Origin: Uranotaenia lowii
Lineage: Eukaryota > Arthropoda > Insecta > Diptera > Culicidae
NCBI RefSeq assembly: GCF_029784155.1
Contig: NC_073692.1
Location: forward strand, 423,894,305-423,958,304
DNA: 64,000 nt
Reading direction: 5' to 3'
Below are positions 47,320 through 61,723 of this stretch, piece after piece. The notes beneath the pieces are model-generated. The model did no database searches and was not told the origin of the DNA. It worked only from the letters and a program-made list of their open reading frames with translations. Each line of letters begins with the position of its first letter. Within the stretch, counting starts at the first letter, position 1. Both the position numbers and the translations under genes were made by a program.

Positions 47320-50300
47320 AAATGACAAAAATGACAAAAATAACAAAAATGACAAAAATGACAAAAATGACAAAAATGACAAAAATAACAAAAATGACAA
47401 AAATGACAAAAATGACAAAAATGACAAAAATGACAAAAATGACAAAAATGACAAAAATGACAAAAATGACAAAAATGACAAAAATGACAAAAATGACAAA
47501 AATGACAAAAATGACAAAAATGACAAAAATGACAAAAATGACAAAAATGACAAAAATGACAAAAATGACAAAAATGACAAAAATGACAAAAACGACAAAA
47601 ATGACAAAAATGACAAAAATGACAAAAATTACAAAAATTACAAAAATGACAAAAGTGACAAAAATGACAAAAATGACAAAAATGACAAAAATGACAAAAA
47701 TGACAAAAATGACAAAAATGACAAAAATGACAAAAATGACAAAAATGACAAAAATGACAAAAATGACAAAAATGACAAAAATGACAAAAATGACAAAAAT
47801 GACAAAAATGACAAAAATGACAAAAATGACAAAAATGACAAAAATGACAAAAATGACAAAAATGACAAAAATGACAAAAATGACAAAAATGACAAAAATG
47901 ACAAAAATGACAAAAATGACAAAAATGACAAAAATGACAAAAATGACAAAAATGACAAAAATGACAAAAATGACAAAAATGACAAAAATGACAAAAATGA
48001 CAAAAATGACAAAAATGACAAAAATGACAAAAATGACAAAAATGACAAAAATGACAAAAATGACAAAAATGACAAAAATGACAAAAATGACAAAAATGAC
48101 AAAAATGACAAAAATGACAAAAATGACAAAAATGACAAAAATGACAAAAATGACAAAAATGACAAAAATGACAAAAATGACAAAAATGACAAAAATGACA
48201 AAAATGACAAAAATGACAAAAATGACAAAAATGACAAAAATGACAAAAATGACAAAAATGACAAAAATGACAAAAATGACAAAAATGACAAAAATGACAA
48301 AAATGACAAAAATGACAAAAATGACAAAAATGACAAAAATGACAAAAATGACAAAAATGACAAAAATGACAAAAATGACAAAAATGACAAAAATGACAAA
48401 AATGACAAAAATGACAAAAATGACAAAAATGACAAAAATGACAAAAATGACAAAAATGACAAAAATGACAAAAATGACAAAAATGACAAAAATGACAAAA
48501 ATGACAAAAATGACAAAAATGACAAAAATGACAAAAATGACAAAAATGACAAAAATGACAAAAATGACAAAAATGACAAAAATGACAAAAATGACAAAAA
48601 TGACAAAAATGACAAAAATGACAAAAATGACAAAAATGACAAAAATGACAAAAATGACAAAAATGACAAAAATGACAAAAATGACAAAAATGACAAAAAT
48701 GACAAAAATGACAAAAATGACAAAAATGACAAAAATGACAAAAATGACAAAAATGACAAAAATGACAAAAATGACAAAAATGACAAAAATGACAAAAATG
48801 ACAAAAATGACAAAAATGACAAAAATGACAAAAATGACAAAAATGATAAAAAATGACAGAAAATGGCAAAAATGATAAAAAATACAAAAATGAAAAAAAG
48901 TACAATAATGACAAAAATGAAAAAAAAAAAAATACAATAATGACAAAAATGACAAAAATGACAAAAATGACAAAAATGACAAAAATGACAAAAATGACAA
49001 AAATGACAAAAATGACAAAAATGACAAAAATGACAAAAATGACAAAAATGACAAAAATGACAAAAATGACAAAAATGACAAAAATGACAAAAATGACAAA
49101 AATGACAAAAATGACAAAAATGACAAAAATGACAAAAATGACAAAAATGACAAAAATGACAAAAATGACAAAAATGACAAAAATGACAAAAATGACAAAA
49201 ATGACAAAAATGACAAAAATGACAAAAATGACAAAAATGACAAAAATGACAAAAATGACAAAAATGACAAAAATGACAAAAATGACAAAAATGACAAAAA
49301 TGACAAAAATGACAAAAATGACAAAAATGACAAAAATGACAAAAATGACAAAAATGACAAAAATGACAAAAATGACAAAAATGACAAAAATGACAAAAAT
49401 GACAAAAATGACAAAAATGACAAAAATGACAAAAATGACAAAAATGACAAAAATGACAAAAATGACAAAAATGACAAAAATGACAAAAATGACAAAAATG
49501 ACAAAAATGACAAAAATGACAAAAATGACAAAAATGACAAAAATGACAAAAATGACAAAAATGACAAAAATGACAAAAATGACAAAAATGACAAAAATGA
49601 CAAAAATGACAAAAATGACAAAAATGACAAAAATGACAAAAATGACAAAAATGACAAAAATGACAAAAATGACAAAAATGACAAAAATGACAAAAATGAC
49701 AAAAATGACAAAAATGACAAAAATGACAAAAATGACAAAAATGACAAAAATGACAAAAATGACAAAAATGACAAAAATGACAAAAATGACAAAAATGACA
49801 AAAATGACAAAAATGACAAAAATGACAAAAATGACAAAAATGACAAAAATGACAAAAATGACAAAAATGACAAAAATGACAAAAATGACAAAAATGACAA
49901 AAATGACAAAAATGACAAAAATGACAAAAATGACAAAAATGACAAAAATGACAAAAATGACAAAAATGACAAAAATGACAAAAATGACAAAAATGACAAA
50001 AATGACAAAAATGACAAAAATGACAAAAATGACAAAAATGACAAAAATGACAAAAATGACAAAAATGACAAAAATGACAAAAATGACAAAAATGACAAAA
50101 ATGACAAAAATGACAAAAATGACAAAAATGACAAAAATGACAAAAATGACAAAAATGACAAAAATGACAAAAATGACAAAAATGACAAAAATGACAAAAA
50201 TGACAAAAATGACAAAAATGACAAAAATGACAAAAATGACAAAAATGACAAAAATGACAAAAATGACAAAAATGACAAAAATGACAAAAATGACAAAAAT

Positions 50301-50925
50301 GACAAAAATGACAAAAATGACAAAAATGACAAAAATGACAAAAATGACAAAAATGACAAAAATGACAAAAATGACAAAAATGACAAAAATGACAAAAATG
50401 ACAAAAATGACAAAAATGACAAAAATGACAAAAATGACAAAAATGACAAAAATGACAAAAATGACAAAAATGACAAAAATGACAAAAATGACAAAAATGA
50501 CAAAAATGACAAAAATGACAAAAATGACAAAAATGACAAAAATGACAAAAATGACAAAAATGACAAAAATGACAAAAATGACAAAAATGACAAAAATGAC
50601 AAAAATGACAAAAATGACAAAAATGACAAAAATGACAAAAATGACAAAAATGACAAAAATGACAAAAATGACAAAAATGACAAAAATGACAAAAATGACA
50701 AAAATGACAAAAATGACAAAAATGACAAAAATGACAAAAATGACAAAAATGACAAAAATGACAAAAATGACAAAAATGACAAAAATGACAAAAATGACAA
50801 AAATGACAAAAATGATAAAAAATGACAGAAAATGGCAAAAATGATAAAAAATACAAAAATGAAAAAAAGTACAATAATGACAAAAATGAAAAAAAAAAAA
50901 ATACAATAATGACAAAAATGACAAA
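47320..50925 (-). repeat. 9-bp satellite in reverse orientation, with a 1,969-bp duplication
   Basis: About 3.6 kb of TGACAAAAA units, the complement of the arrays at 2189, 28582 and 33890. A marker block of variants (GATAAAAAATGACAGAAAAT, ATGGCAAAAATGATAAAAAA, GTACAATAATG and a long A-run) at 48845-48940 recurs at 50814-50909, an offset of 1,969 bp. Other variants near 47338, 47384, 47591, 47629 and 47654 mark the left part. Long open frames on both strands are artefacts. Confidence 0.97.
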
Positions 50926-51260
50926 AAAGACAATTGAAATTTGCTAATTAAATTGAAAAATATTACAAAATTTATAAAATACGACACAATTTTTAGAAGT
51001 TACATTATTTATTTATATGACATAAATTACATAACTGAACAAATTGACAAAAGAGATAAAACTTTCAATTTTTTTTTCAATTTTGTAATTTTAACAAATT
51101 TTTTCATTCGTAAACTTTTTTTTCGTTTTTGTCAGTTCTGTCTGTTATGTTATTATATTCATTAAGCTTTGTTTTTTTTGTGAATTTAGCAAATTTCGTA
51201 AGTTTTGCCTCATTCTAAAGTTTTGACAATTCTGTCAAATTGTTAATTTTACAAATTTCA
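50926..51260. repeat. Degenerate flank of the satellite array
   Basis: Beyond the clean array, loosely periodic motifs persist (AAATTGACAAAA, TTTTGTCAGTTCTGTC, GTTTTGACAATTCTGTCAAA). They occur in both orientations and with strong divergence, resembling the decayed tract at 40960-41760. No coding feature. Confidence 0.5.
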
Positions 51261-54200
51261 GTATTTTCGACTTGCGCTTTCACGCGAACTTTCAGGATGT
51301 TAGAAAAAGGTGTTGAGTATCATCTTATTTGTATAACTCTTGTCACTTAAGCCAGAAGTTTAAAATATGTATTTATATTGCCTCAACTTTGGTAGGTAAA
51401 TGCTGTTTTTTTGAGCTTTATGCGATGATTCCATAATGTAAATGAAACGTATAACAGAGTTTGATGTGAAATATACCTAGAAAAATGCTTGCAACAAAAT
51501 GCATGAAATGTCAACAACAACATATGATAATTATTATATGTTATGAATCTAAAAACAGTACATTGAGATTTTACATTTTCAAAAATTTCCAAAGAAACGG
51601 GATCATACAGGATGTTAAAGGATCCAGTCATTAAAGCACCACAATCAAATTGCAGTTTATTTTATAGATATGAAATTTTTGACTATTATCCTTTTAACAA
51701 ATTCAAATTTAATTTTTTTCAATTCACTTTGAATCTACTGCTTTTGAATTTCTTTAATCATAATTTAATGATTCAGAATTTTAAAATCTATCATTTGTTT
51801 GTTATTTTGTGTCATATGTATTCATATGTAATTTACAGACTGTAAGAAAGGCCACAATCCACTGCCATGTGTATATAATGGGTTTTTTTTTATCATGCAA
51901 CTGACCTACTTTTTTATGGTTGTCGGTTATTTTTGTAACCATTCTCAGATTATACGCCAAAATTGAACAAACTGTTCGATTGTTTGATTTGTTATTCAGA
52001 GAATAATGTGCATGCATTAAAAAACATTACCGATCATCCGGTAAAATTAGACATTATATCTTTGGAATACCGAGCGTACGCAAAATCAATTCACATTCCA
52101 AGTTTATTCGGTAAATAATACCGGTCGATAGCGGATAACCCACTGAGGATACTAGCAAGTAGCCAGTGAAATACTAGTACATATTTGGATATTCAAAATA
52201 CTGTGACTGAATTCAAAGGAATCCATCGATTACTTTGAAATCCAACTGATGAACAAATTTCTTTGAAATATATTTCGTTATTTTTTTCACGGGATTTTAA
52301 TTGACAATTAAATAGTTTATACCGGGTTGTATTTTGAAAATTTATAACTCAAACATATCCGCTCCTGTCCGGGATAATCTACAACAATATATAAAAACAT
52401 ATAATCTTTCACTTCCAAATTTCAAATAATCAAGAAATGTTCTAAAATGTATAAATTGCATCCAATTCCTGCACCTCCGTTGCAATTCAATTTGAACAGT
52501 TATCGAGGAGAGTCGAAAAAGGACATATTTATGGAGGTAAAATTCAGTCATTCGGAACCCCGAGATGATACCCTTTTATTTAGTCCCCTTTCCAATCAGC
52601 GACATTCCTTTTTTTCGTCCTGAATAACTTGTAAGAGGCACCACAAGTTGCATCTATCTAGGCTGAACCGTGTAGCCGTGTCAAGTAAATGCTCTTTGTT
52701 AGGGTTAATCGAAGGATTTGCATTTGAATGGTTCGCTTTTCGAGTTCGAGAATCGAGAGGCTCGTTGTAGTTCGTTGGGTGCAACGCTGCTGCTGCTGCA
52801 TTGCTGCATTGTGTAGGGCACAATTTCCCAAAGATTGGTTGACAGTGATAGCGATTGTGAAAATCGGAATGAAACCAATTGAAATGTTAAAAAAGGGGTT
52901 GGAAAAAGTCCTTGCCCGGAACGGTGGAACGAAATTATACAAGTTGGTAGTTCTCACGATTCGAAAGATAGTTCCAGCCTGGAACTTCCAGGGCACTTCA
53001 TCTTCGATCCTTGAATGAGACCATTGTTGAGATATTTTTTATGTTTGCTGAACTGCGAGCTTGGATTCGTTAGCTGCTGTTGCTAACAAATTCTTGAATG
53101 TGTTTCACTCTGTATCCTCGATGGAAAACTTGCCCTTCTTTTTTTTTTTTTTATTTCAATTCATAATTTAATATGATTTCTTAACTCCATAAAATTTTGA
53201 ATTTAAATACCAAATTCAAAATTTTCATCACGAACCCAAATATAGTCTATAAATTTATGTATACAACTTTCGCTTATTAAAAGATATATAGAAAAAAATC
53301 TTCAAATAAAGTATTAAGGTTAGGTTAATTGTAGGCTTGCTTTTGGAAAAAAAAATCAAAATTTAACAATCCTTAACAAAAATTATAACAATTATTCCAA
53401 TTTGCATTCAGAACGAAAACCTGTTATTAGTTCACAAATTCCAGAAGCAAACATAACCAGTAGGTAACAAAGTCATAAGGAACCGTAACCCCTTGGGAGT
53501 TACCTATTTATTTCGTATTTATATTGGCTAACGACACACTTCCGCAGTCGTTTATAATTTTCCCGACTTGCCCGACTGCCTGACTGATGGCGTTTGTCTT
53601 TATTATTCAAATTTTCTCTCAGTTTTCCCTGTCGTCTGGCGTCCCTTGCCAAAACGTTTGCCCGTTCGGTGGTTGGCATTTGTCGGTATGGTAAACCCGA
53701 AGTCGGATTAAAGGGAAAGTGTAACCACAAAATAAACCTTCCGCCATTCACAAGTGGTGACAGTTGCGGTGATGGAAGAAATAAGGAACTTGTTTGACCT
53801 GGTCAAACTGTTGAATTTTCCTTTTTATTGAGCAATGAGCAGATTCAAAGCCGTTTCTTTTTAAAAATCTGTTTGATCTGTTTGAAGGATGTTTGATAGA
53901 ATTTTGGGTTTTTTTTTAAAACAAAAACCTATACAATTCAACTTTTTGAAATTAAAATACATTAAAGTTCAGTTATAAAAACACCCGCCACAACTGTATG
54001 AAATTCAAAAGTCACTGCAGAAATTGAACCTATCTTAATAAAATATTTTCAATATCTTCAAATCGTGTGGAAGCGAAAATGTGAACAAGTTCTTGACTTT
54101 TTTTCGTAGGTAGGCCTACCTATTTTAAAGCGCTTTGTGAGGCTGCAAAGTAAGCAAAGCATGCCTATGTTATGCGCCTTTATGTATGCAGTAGCCTACC

Positions 54201-56870
54201 AATCACAATTTGGTTGCAGCGGTACGTCGTCGTGTGAAAGATAGGTAGGGTAGTATGTTCATCTTCGTATAACAGTTTGAAATATCAAATCGCCTTAAGT
54301 TACACAGAGCATTTTCCTATTTATAACAGTTTGGAATCTTGGAATTGGAATCGATCGAAATTTAACGTAACTGAATACATACATACAGTGATCTCGCAGA
54401 AAAGTATCAAAACGTTAAGACAAGAATCGATGACATCTTATTATTTGGATATATGAAAAATGAATTAAGATTTGGATAAGATTTATTTTTAATTTGATCA
54501 TGTTTTGATTCAAGGTAAGTTCATAGAAAGAAAATACAGATTGCTAAATATTGTTGATACTCATTAAACCATATTCTACAAATGCTGCTTTCAGGGTTAC
54601 ACAATCTGCTATGAAGAGTCGAACTGAAATTTTCATAGATCTGCGTGGATCATTTTGAAACCCGTGCACAGTTTCTTTCTACTGCAGAGCCGCATTGCCG
54701 GAAGGAAAATTGAACCGTATGAATTTTGGAAGTTCCAGAAAGAAATTTTTTGGCACATCACGTTTGGGCAAAATTCAATTCGCCAACATACAGTTAGAGC
54801 TTTTTTAAACTTAACGAATGGATTGTATTTTCAAAACAGTTTTGAAGTTAAATCGCTCGAATGAAGCTATATCCAACGCATATTTCAGTATTCTGTATCA
54901 AAGCGATTATTCTCTCTTATAACAAAATACTTCATACGTTCTACTAAAAACGCTTGACTGTTATAAAAAAAAATATATAAAAACGACCCACCTGCAACAC
55001 CTAGCTTGAGCCCGAGGCCGTCTAACTTTGTGCCCACATAAAATGACAAAGTTTCCAAACGATTGCAGCAACTCACCGCGGCGATATGCAAAATTTACCA
55101 GGGACAAATCCTTTCGTCGTTCGTTTGCCGGAAGCTCGACGAATCAACTGTGCGAAGATTTTTTTCCCTCTTCATTATTCTAGCCCGGAAGCTTTGAGCT
55201 TTGCTTTCGGCTCCTCGTCGTTCCAGCTAAATGCGGTGCCGGTGTGAATTGTCGAGTGTTAACTGCAAAGAATTGTTGAATGTGTTTCCCTACCTGGTAC
55301 GAGATACCTATGAAAAAAAAAAAACTAAAAATAAAACTCACAACGGTTGATGAACGATTTCCATTCAATAGGAGTATAAAAGGATGTTTCTCATCACCTT
55401 TTCATGGTTCGATGAGCTGTCCGGTGCAGACAGTTTCAGGAAAACAAAATGCTCTTTCGGCGAAATAACTTTTGCTTGCGTTGGGTGTTAAAATTTTCCC
55501 TGAAAGTTTAAAGCCAGTTAGTCTATCTGGCTTTCAATCATTAAGTTCGAAAGTACGGAACTGACTGAAAATAAAGGTTCAAAATAAAACTGTGCAGAAA
55601 TAACAATAAAATCATAGAATGGAACTCTTCAACTTGACACTCTTTTGTCTGTTTTTTTTTCCTAGGAATAAAGAAAATGGGAAAAAAGGTGGAATGCATC
55701 CATATGAAAGAGAGCAAAATAAGTCGCGCAAAGAGGGCCCCCATTAATGGGGAGGATTCTTTATGCATTTTTCTTTTCAAAGACAGCTTTTGACTTGAAA
55801 GAAAACAGTAGCGGTAAGATTTCACACCCACTTGGGAAACACAATAGGGGAAGCCATTTTGATCCAGTAATGAATGAAGGTCGGGAAAGCTGAATTATTA
55901 ATACAACGATTTTATTTAAAAACGTGAGTGTTGATTGTCGTTAGTAATTTCACGGGAAAAAGTTAAATTTATTTATTTCTATCTACATATTTGGAAGTTC
56001 CTAAGCAAAAAATTAATGGCAGCAATTCAGGCGCTGTATTGAAATTGCCAATGGCACAAGGAGATAGCATTTATGGTGCCTTTGTTTTATAACAGATTCT
56101 AGAGATTTTGACGTTTTGAAATCAAAACATTCGTCAGATTTTGTCTACCACCTCTAATTTTGAATATTCGACGGGTGGGAATCAGTTTACAGTAAAATAG
56201 ATTTTTAAAAATTGATAAAATCATAAACGTTGATGAAAACCAAAAACAAACTTACAATCTTTTTGTTCTCCTTCATTCATTCAAGAATTTGGATCTTGCC
56301 TAGATATTCAAATATAAGAAATACAAGGCCAAAAAATTAATTCTACAATTTTCAGAAGCGCAAATAGATTAGATTTTAACTCTATTTCTGACTTCATTCA
56401 AGAAAGTCTCTGAGTATTTGATATTGAAAATTTATCTCAACTTACAAATTTGTTGAAGACTGCATTGATATTTAATTTATGCTTTAAGAAACATCAAGTT
56501 TTTCATTTACTCAAAATCTTTTATTAAAATTTCATCAAAATTCTTGTATTTAGAAAAATTGAGGAAAAAACAAAAAGAGCATTTTTATAACCTTTTTCAC
56601 AGTTTTCGAAATCACTCGGGGTCTTCGTTTAAGTTGATCATTGAAATAAAACCTGTATGTTTGTAGTGTTCTATAATTTTGTTAAAAGCAATGTTCAAAG
56701 TTTCTATAAGTTGTTTTAAAAACTAGAGTTGATTAAAAAACATAAATATTTGGAACCACTCTCTCAAATTGTCCAAATTTCTTTAATCTTCGAAAAATTG
56801 GGATTTTTTTAGTATTCTATTTTTTTAAACACAAATGTTGATCTGAAATCGTAGCTCAAATTTCACATTC
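51261..56870. other. Unique sequence, no gene recognised
   Basis: Mostly AT-rich DNA with GC-richer islands near 52560-53030, 53500-53800 and 54990-55250. Frames up to 112 codons exist on both strands (for example 52658-52996 minus, over a CTG-rich stretch) but no domain, paralogue or exon structure is recognisable. No paired transposon ends were identified. Confidence 0.5.
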
Positions 56871-56881
56871 AAGAATGAACT

Positions 56882-57069
56882 TTTTTTTTTCGATTATAGT
56901 CGTTTTACCACCTTTATGGCATTCGCGACTTTATCAACGTTGCAGTTGGCGGATCGTTATTGAAAAACTTATCCTGTACAACTGTGTTCGATGTTTACTC
57001 TTGGGCTCGAACTCGCGGACATCGCCTCAGAAGACAACAGACTTGCCAACTGAGCTATATCACAAGCCC
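56882..57069 (-). mobile_element. tRNA-derived SINE (family C) with target duplication
   Basis: On the minus strand it starts GGGCTTGTGATATAGCTCAG (A-box region) and has CGCGAGTTCGAGCCC (B-box), a body with AAACATCGAACACAGTTG and CCAACTGCAACGTTGAT, and a terminal A-run (T-run 56882-56890 on plus). The 11-bp direct repeat AAGAATGAACT at 56871-56881 and 57070-57080 is the target duplication expected of LINE-driven insertion. A second copy is at 60571-60716. The 7-bp satellite begins about 45 bp beyond its head. Confidence 0.9.
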
Positions 57070-57123
57070 AAGAATGAACTGAAACTGAAACTTATTTCAG
57101 CAATTCGATTCTTTAGACTCAAT

Positions 57124-58500
57124 TTGAAAACTGAAATCTAAAAACTGAAAGCTGAAAACTGAAAACTGAAAACTGAAAACTGAAAACTGAAAACTGAAAA
57201 CTGAAAACTGAAAACTGAAAACTGAAAACTGAAAACTGAAAACTGAAAACTGAAAACTGAAAACTGAAAACTGAAAACTAAAAACTGAAAACTGAAAACT
57301 GAAAACTGAAAACTGAAAACTGAAAACTGAAAACTGAAAACTGAAAACTGAAAACTGAAAACTGAAAACTGAAAACTGAAAACTGAAAACTGAAAACTGA
57401 AAACTGAAAACTGAAAACTGAAAACTGAAAACTGAAAACTGAAAACTGAAAACTGAAAACTGAAAACTGAAAACTGAAAACTGAAAACTGAAAACTGAAA
57501 ACTGAAAACTGAAAACTGAAAACTGAAAACTGAAAACTGAAAACTGAAAACTGAAAACTGAAAACTGAAAACTGAAAACTGAAAACTGAAAACTGAAAAC
57601 TGAAAACTGAAAACTGAAAACTGAAAACTGAAAACTGAAAACTGAAAACTGAAAACTGAAAACTGAAAACTGAAAACTGAAAACTGAAAACTGAAAACTG
57701 AAAACTGAAAACTGAAAACTGAAAACTGAAAACTGAAAACTGAAAACTGAAAACTGAAAACTGAAAACTGAAAACTGAATACTGAAAACTGAAAACTGAA
57801 AACTGAATACTGAAAAGTGAAAACTGAAAACTGAAAACTGAAAACTGAAAACTGAAAACTGAAAACTGAAAACTGAAAACTGAAAACTGAAAACTGAAAA
57901 CTGAAAACTGAAAACTGAAAACTGAAAACTGAAAACTGAAAACTGAAAACTGAAAACTGAAAACTGAAAACTGAAAACTGAAAACTGAAAACTGAAAACT
58001 GAAAACTGAAAACTGAAAACTGAAAACTGAAAACTGAAAACTGGAAACTGAAAACTGAAAACTGAAAACTGAAAACTGAAAACTGAAAACTGAAAACTGA
58101 AAACTGAAAAATGAAAACTGAAAACTGAAAACTGAAAACTGAAAACTGAAAACTGAAAATTGAAAACTGAAAACCGAAAACTGAAAACTGAAAACTGAAA
58201 ACTGAAAACTGAAAACTGAAAACTGAAAACTGAAAACTGAAAACTGAAAACTGAAAACTGAAAACTTAGAACTAAAAACTTAAAACTGAAAACTGAAAAC
58301 TGAAAACTGAAAACTGAAAACTGAAAACTGAAAACTGAAAACTGAAAACTGAAAACTGAAAACTGAAAACTGAAAACTGAAAACTGAAAACTGAGAACTG
58401 AAAACTGTAAACTGAAAACTGAAAACTGAAAACTGAAAACTGAAAAATGAAAAATGAAAACTGAAAACTGAAAAATAAAAACTGAAAACTGAAAACTGAT
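57124..58500. repeat. 7-bp satellite (CTGAAAA)n
   Basis: About 195 tandem copies of CTGAAAA with sparse variants: ACTAAAA near 57285, CTGAATA near 57780 and 57806, CTGGAAA near 58042, CCGAAAA near 58172, and a more degenerate right end (58260-58500). The leading edge grades into less regular CTGAAA-type sequence (ATTTGAAAACTGAAATCTAA). The minus-strand 75-codon frame (FSVFSFQ repeats) is an artefact. Confidence 0.97.
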
Positions 58501-60570
58501 TTCTCATAATTGAAAATGAAAACTGTAAAATATTGATAAAAAATAATATTTTAAATCTTATTTAGGATGCATAATAAAATTCACATATTCCATTTAAAAA
58601 AACATCCGCTTTATCTGATGTAGCTACTATATTTTAAAAAATGTCCTGCACTGTGGCTCTTCATCTTGATCGGATCAAATATTGTAGATCCGATTAAAAT
58701 ACTCAATTGAAATACGCAGAAGTGCTCTGGCCCTGCTTATTTTCCATTGGAATTCAATAAACATGAACATGAATTTTTAACAAGGTTGTGAACCAAATTG
58801 GCGCTCTGTCGAAACACGAATTATGCCGCTCGAGAGCCAATATTAAAATCCGTTAAAATCAGTTCCAGAGAAGCATTCAAGTATTAAAATTAAGACAACC
58901 TGAGAACACCTGAGCTGAGCCACCCACAACACCGTGTAGGTACGTTCCGATGATGCCATCACTCATGCATGGATTTATAACATACACACATTCGTTCGAC
59001 AACCTATCATGCATAGCAGATCAGACGGTAAGCTTTCAGCGCCCATTTTCCGGAATGATGGATCCTCCATAAAGCTATTAATTGTTAAACGGTTGATTGA
59101 TGTCAAACCGAAATTCCAACATGCCAAGCCCTGGCTGTTGTGCCGACCGGAGTGTAGGAAGCTGTTAAATTTTATCCCATTAACTGGGACGAAAGAGCTT
59201 TCAATTAAATCTCTTTCCGGTATTAATGAGCTCGAGTTCCGTTATGACAGGATCAAACCTTTTCGCGATAATGGGCACATGATTATTTTTTAATGTAACA
59301 ACTATTGATAGTTGCCCACATTCAGGTGCTAATATCCGGCAATTAGCGGCAAATTGAAAAAAAAAATCGACACTGAATAATGCAAATTTTCAAATTAATC
59401 TAGAAAACAAAAAAGAAATAAATTTTCATCACCGAAAGGGAATGCAATTTTCCTTACATTATCTATCTTAACTTGGATTGCAAAAAGGTGAAATCGAGCT
59501 CAAAAACATCCCCCTCAAAAGCGTGTTAAAGATTGATGAGCCATGCTTAAACTTTGGGCAACCTTCATACGTTGTTGCTACTGATGCTCCTTTTTCGAAA
59601 AGGTCCCTAGATAGTCTTGTACTGAGAGGTTTCGAAAATAGGGGTCGGGGGAGTTAGGAAAAATTACATTAGTTTGGTAAACAAAACACGTATCCGGATG
59701 ATGCAGGAGAGCAGTGAAAATGCGATAGCTGGCCGGCCACCCCGAAAGATTTAGTGCAAAAGATTTAGCAAACACGACGAGCTCGTAAATATGCTAGCAG
59801 GATTAAATCAATTAGTGTTATTCAATCTTCACCGACATGATTTCCTCCGGGGGATGAAACAAAAATAATCAAGCCCCAGTCCTTTCGAATTTTGGGGATG
59901 TTCGAGAGTTTGTGGTTTGCATTCGGCTATTTGGGGGGAAATATGAGTTCATTTTATCGCTTGGAAAGACCAGATTGAATGGAAACAATTGATGTGATGT
60001 TTTCCAAACTAAGACACATAGGTAATATTTGATTTATCCAATAAATATACCAAATCATGTTTAGAAATTTAATGTTCAAAACATGCCTAAGGATGTAAAT
60101 CAATCCCAACTTATCAATGTTGTAAAGATTGTTGTTGGAAAAGTAATTCATTTCCATGTACAAAAATTCTTATCACAAAATTTTACAACCTTCAACCCTT
60201 CCCCATAAAGGTTACTTATATCACAGGATTAGTTTATGGAATTTTTAATCCTGATTTCAATGTTGCCCTATAATGACTTGATTGTAATCTATGTACTTTG
60301 AACTGAGATGTCAGTTGTTTAAATCTCATCCCAATTTTATTAATCCAATGCATTTGCAAATTTTTAACTTAATTTAATGAAAACCATAGATTTTAATTAA
60401 AAATAGTTCAAACTTGAATTTTAGAAACTAGGTAATAAGAATTTTGTAGAATAAAAGCAATCGAAAAATTCCCTTTAATTCAACCACGATTGGAATCTTT
60501 CGATTACTTTGATTCAGTAGAATTACGCAACCAAGTAGGCTCATAACACATATTACAAGAATTTTGCGTT
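58501..60570. other. Unique sequence, no gene recognised
   Basis: AT-rich DNA with GC-richer stretches near 58880-59280 and 59480-59800. A 94-codon plus-strand frame at 59009-59293 has no recognisable domain. Nothing else could be supported. Confidence 0.5.
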
Positions 60571-60716
60571 GTGGCTTGTGATATTTCTCAGTTGGCAAAT
60601 CAGTTGCTTCCTGAGCTGATGTCCGCGAGTTCGAGCACAAGAGTAAACATCGAACACAGTTGAAACGAAAAAACTTTTCAATGACTGCCAACTGCATCGT
60701 TGATTAAAATCGAAAC
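60571..60716 (+). mobile_element. tRNA-derived SINE (family C), diverged copy
   Basis: The sequence GTGGCTTGTGATATTTCTCA, then TTGGCAAATCAGTTGC, GTCCGCGAGTTCGAG, AGTAAACATCGAACACAGTT and GCCAACTGCATCGTTGATTA matches 56882-57069 in order and orientation of parts. The 3' portion is shortened. It lies about 250 bp upstream of the gag-like ORF; a functional link is not implied. Confidence 0.8.
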
Positions 60717-61723
60717 TTACACAGAAATGTTGAATTGACTAAAATCGAACTTTCCGCTAGACTCCAGGTTCAATGTAAAAACCCAGATTTTAAAAGAACA
60801 TTTAAAATTTTTTTTCGACATTTTGATGAGAATTTTCCAATCAACATTCAGTTTACGCTCGGACGTTGTTGCGCTCAGACGTGCGAATAATTTACTCTCC
60901 GTCGTGGAAATTTCATGTTTCTTCTTATTCATATTTTATTAAAACGGAATCTGTATCGGAATTTAAAATGGAACGAACAAGAACGAACACAGTGAAAATA
61001 TCTTTTCCAGCAACGGCTAAGCAACCAGCGTATTTAGACATCTTTCGTTTTGTTGAAGCCAAGCTTTTAACCCAAGCTGCAAGTGTTCATTCGCTTTAGA
61101 AAGATGAAAATGATCGTTGTTCCTACTTGAAATTCATCGACGAAGCTACTTTCGACGATTTCACCTGTAATATGGGCAAGGAGTACCCGTTTGTATACGA
61201 GGATGGAACAAGAATAAATGTCATCCTGGAAGTAGCTTGCAGCGTTTCCCGTTACATCCGTATTTTCAACCTCCCTCCTGAAGTGGAAGATAAGGAGATA
61301 GCTATGGTTTTAGGACAATTCGGCGTAATTAGACAACATGTGCGTGAAAAGTTTGGAGCAAGCAGTGGATTTCCAGTCTACAGTGGCATACGGGGTGTGC
61401 ATATGGAGTTGTCCAAGGAACTTCCGGCAAACATCTTCATTACACATTTCAAAGCACGAATCTACTAAGAAGGCTTAAAGAATAGATGCTTTCATTGTAG
61501 AAATGAAGGTCATCTGAAAACTGAGTGTCCAAAATTGGTCCGAGCAAAACCTGGCGAAGTTTCTACAGCTACAAGTACCATCGCAAAAAATAGTACCTTG
61601 TTTAGCCATGTTCTCGCAAACGCAGCTGTACACACATCTGCTAAAACCGATGAGATACAAGTTGTGATGACAACAATGCCGCTTCCAATAGCCAAATCGT
61701 CTCGAGTGACCCGAAGTTCTGTC

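Noticed and set aside
47286..50987. Open frames of 500-1,233 codons in the reverse array
   Set aside because: Satellite artefact, no non-repetitive coding sequence attached.
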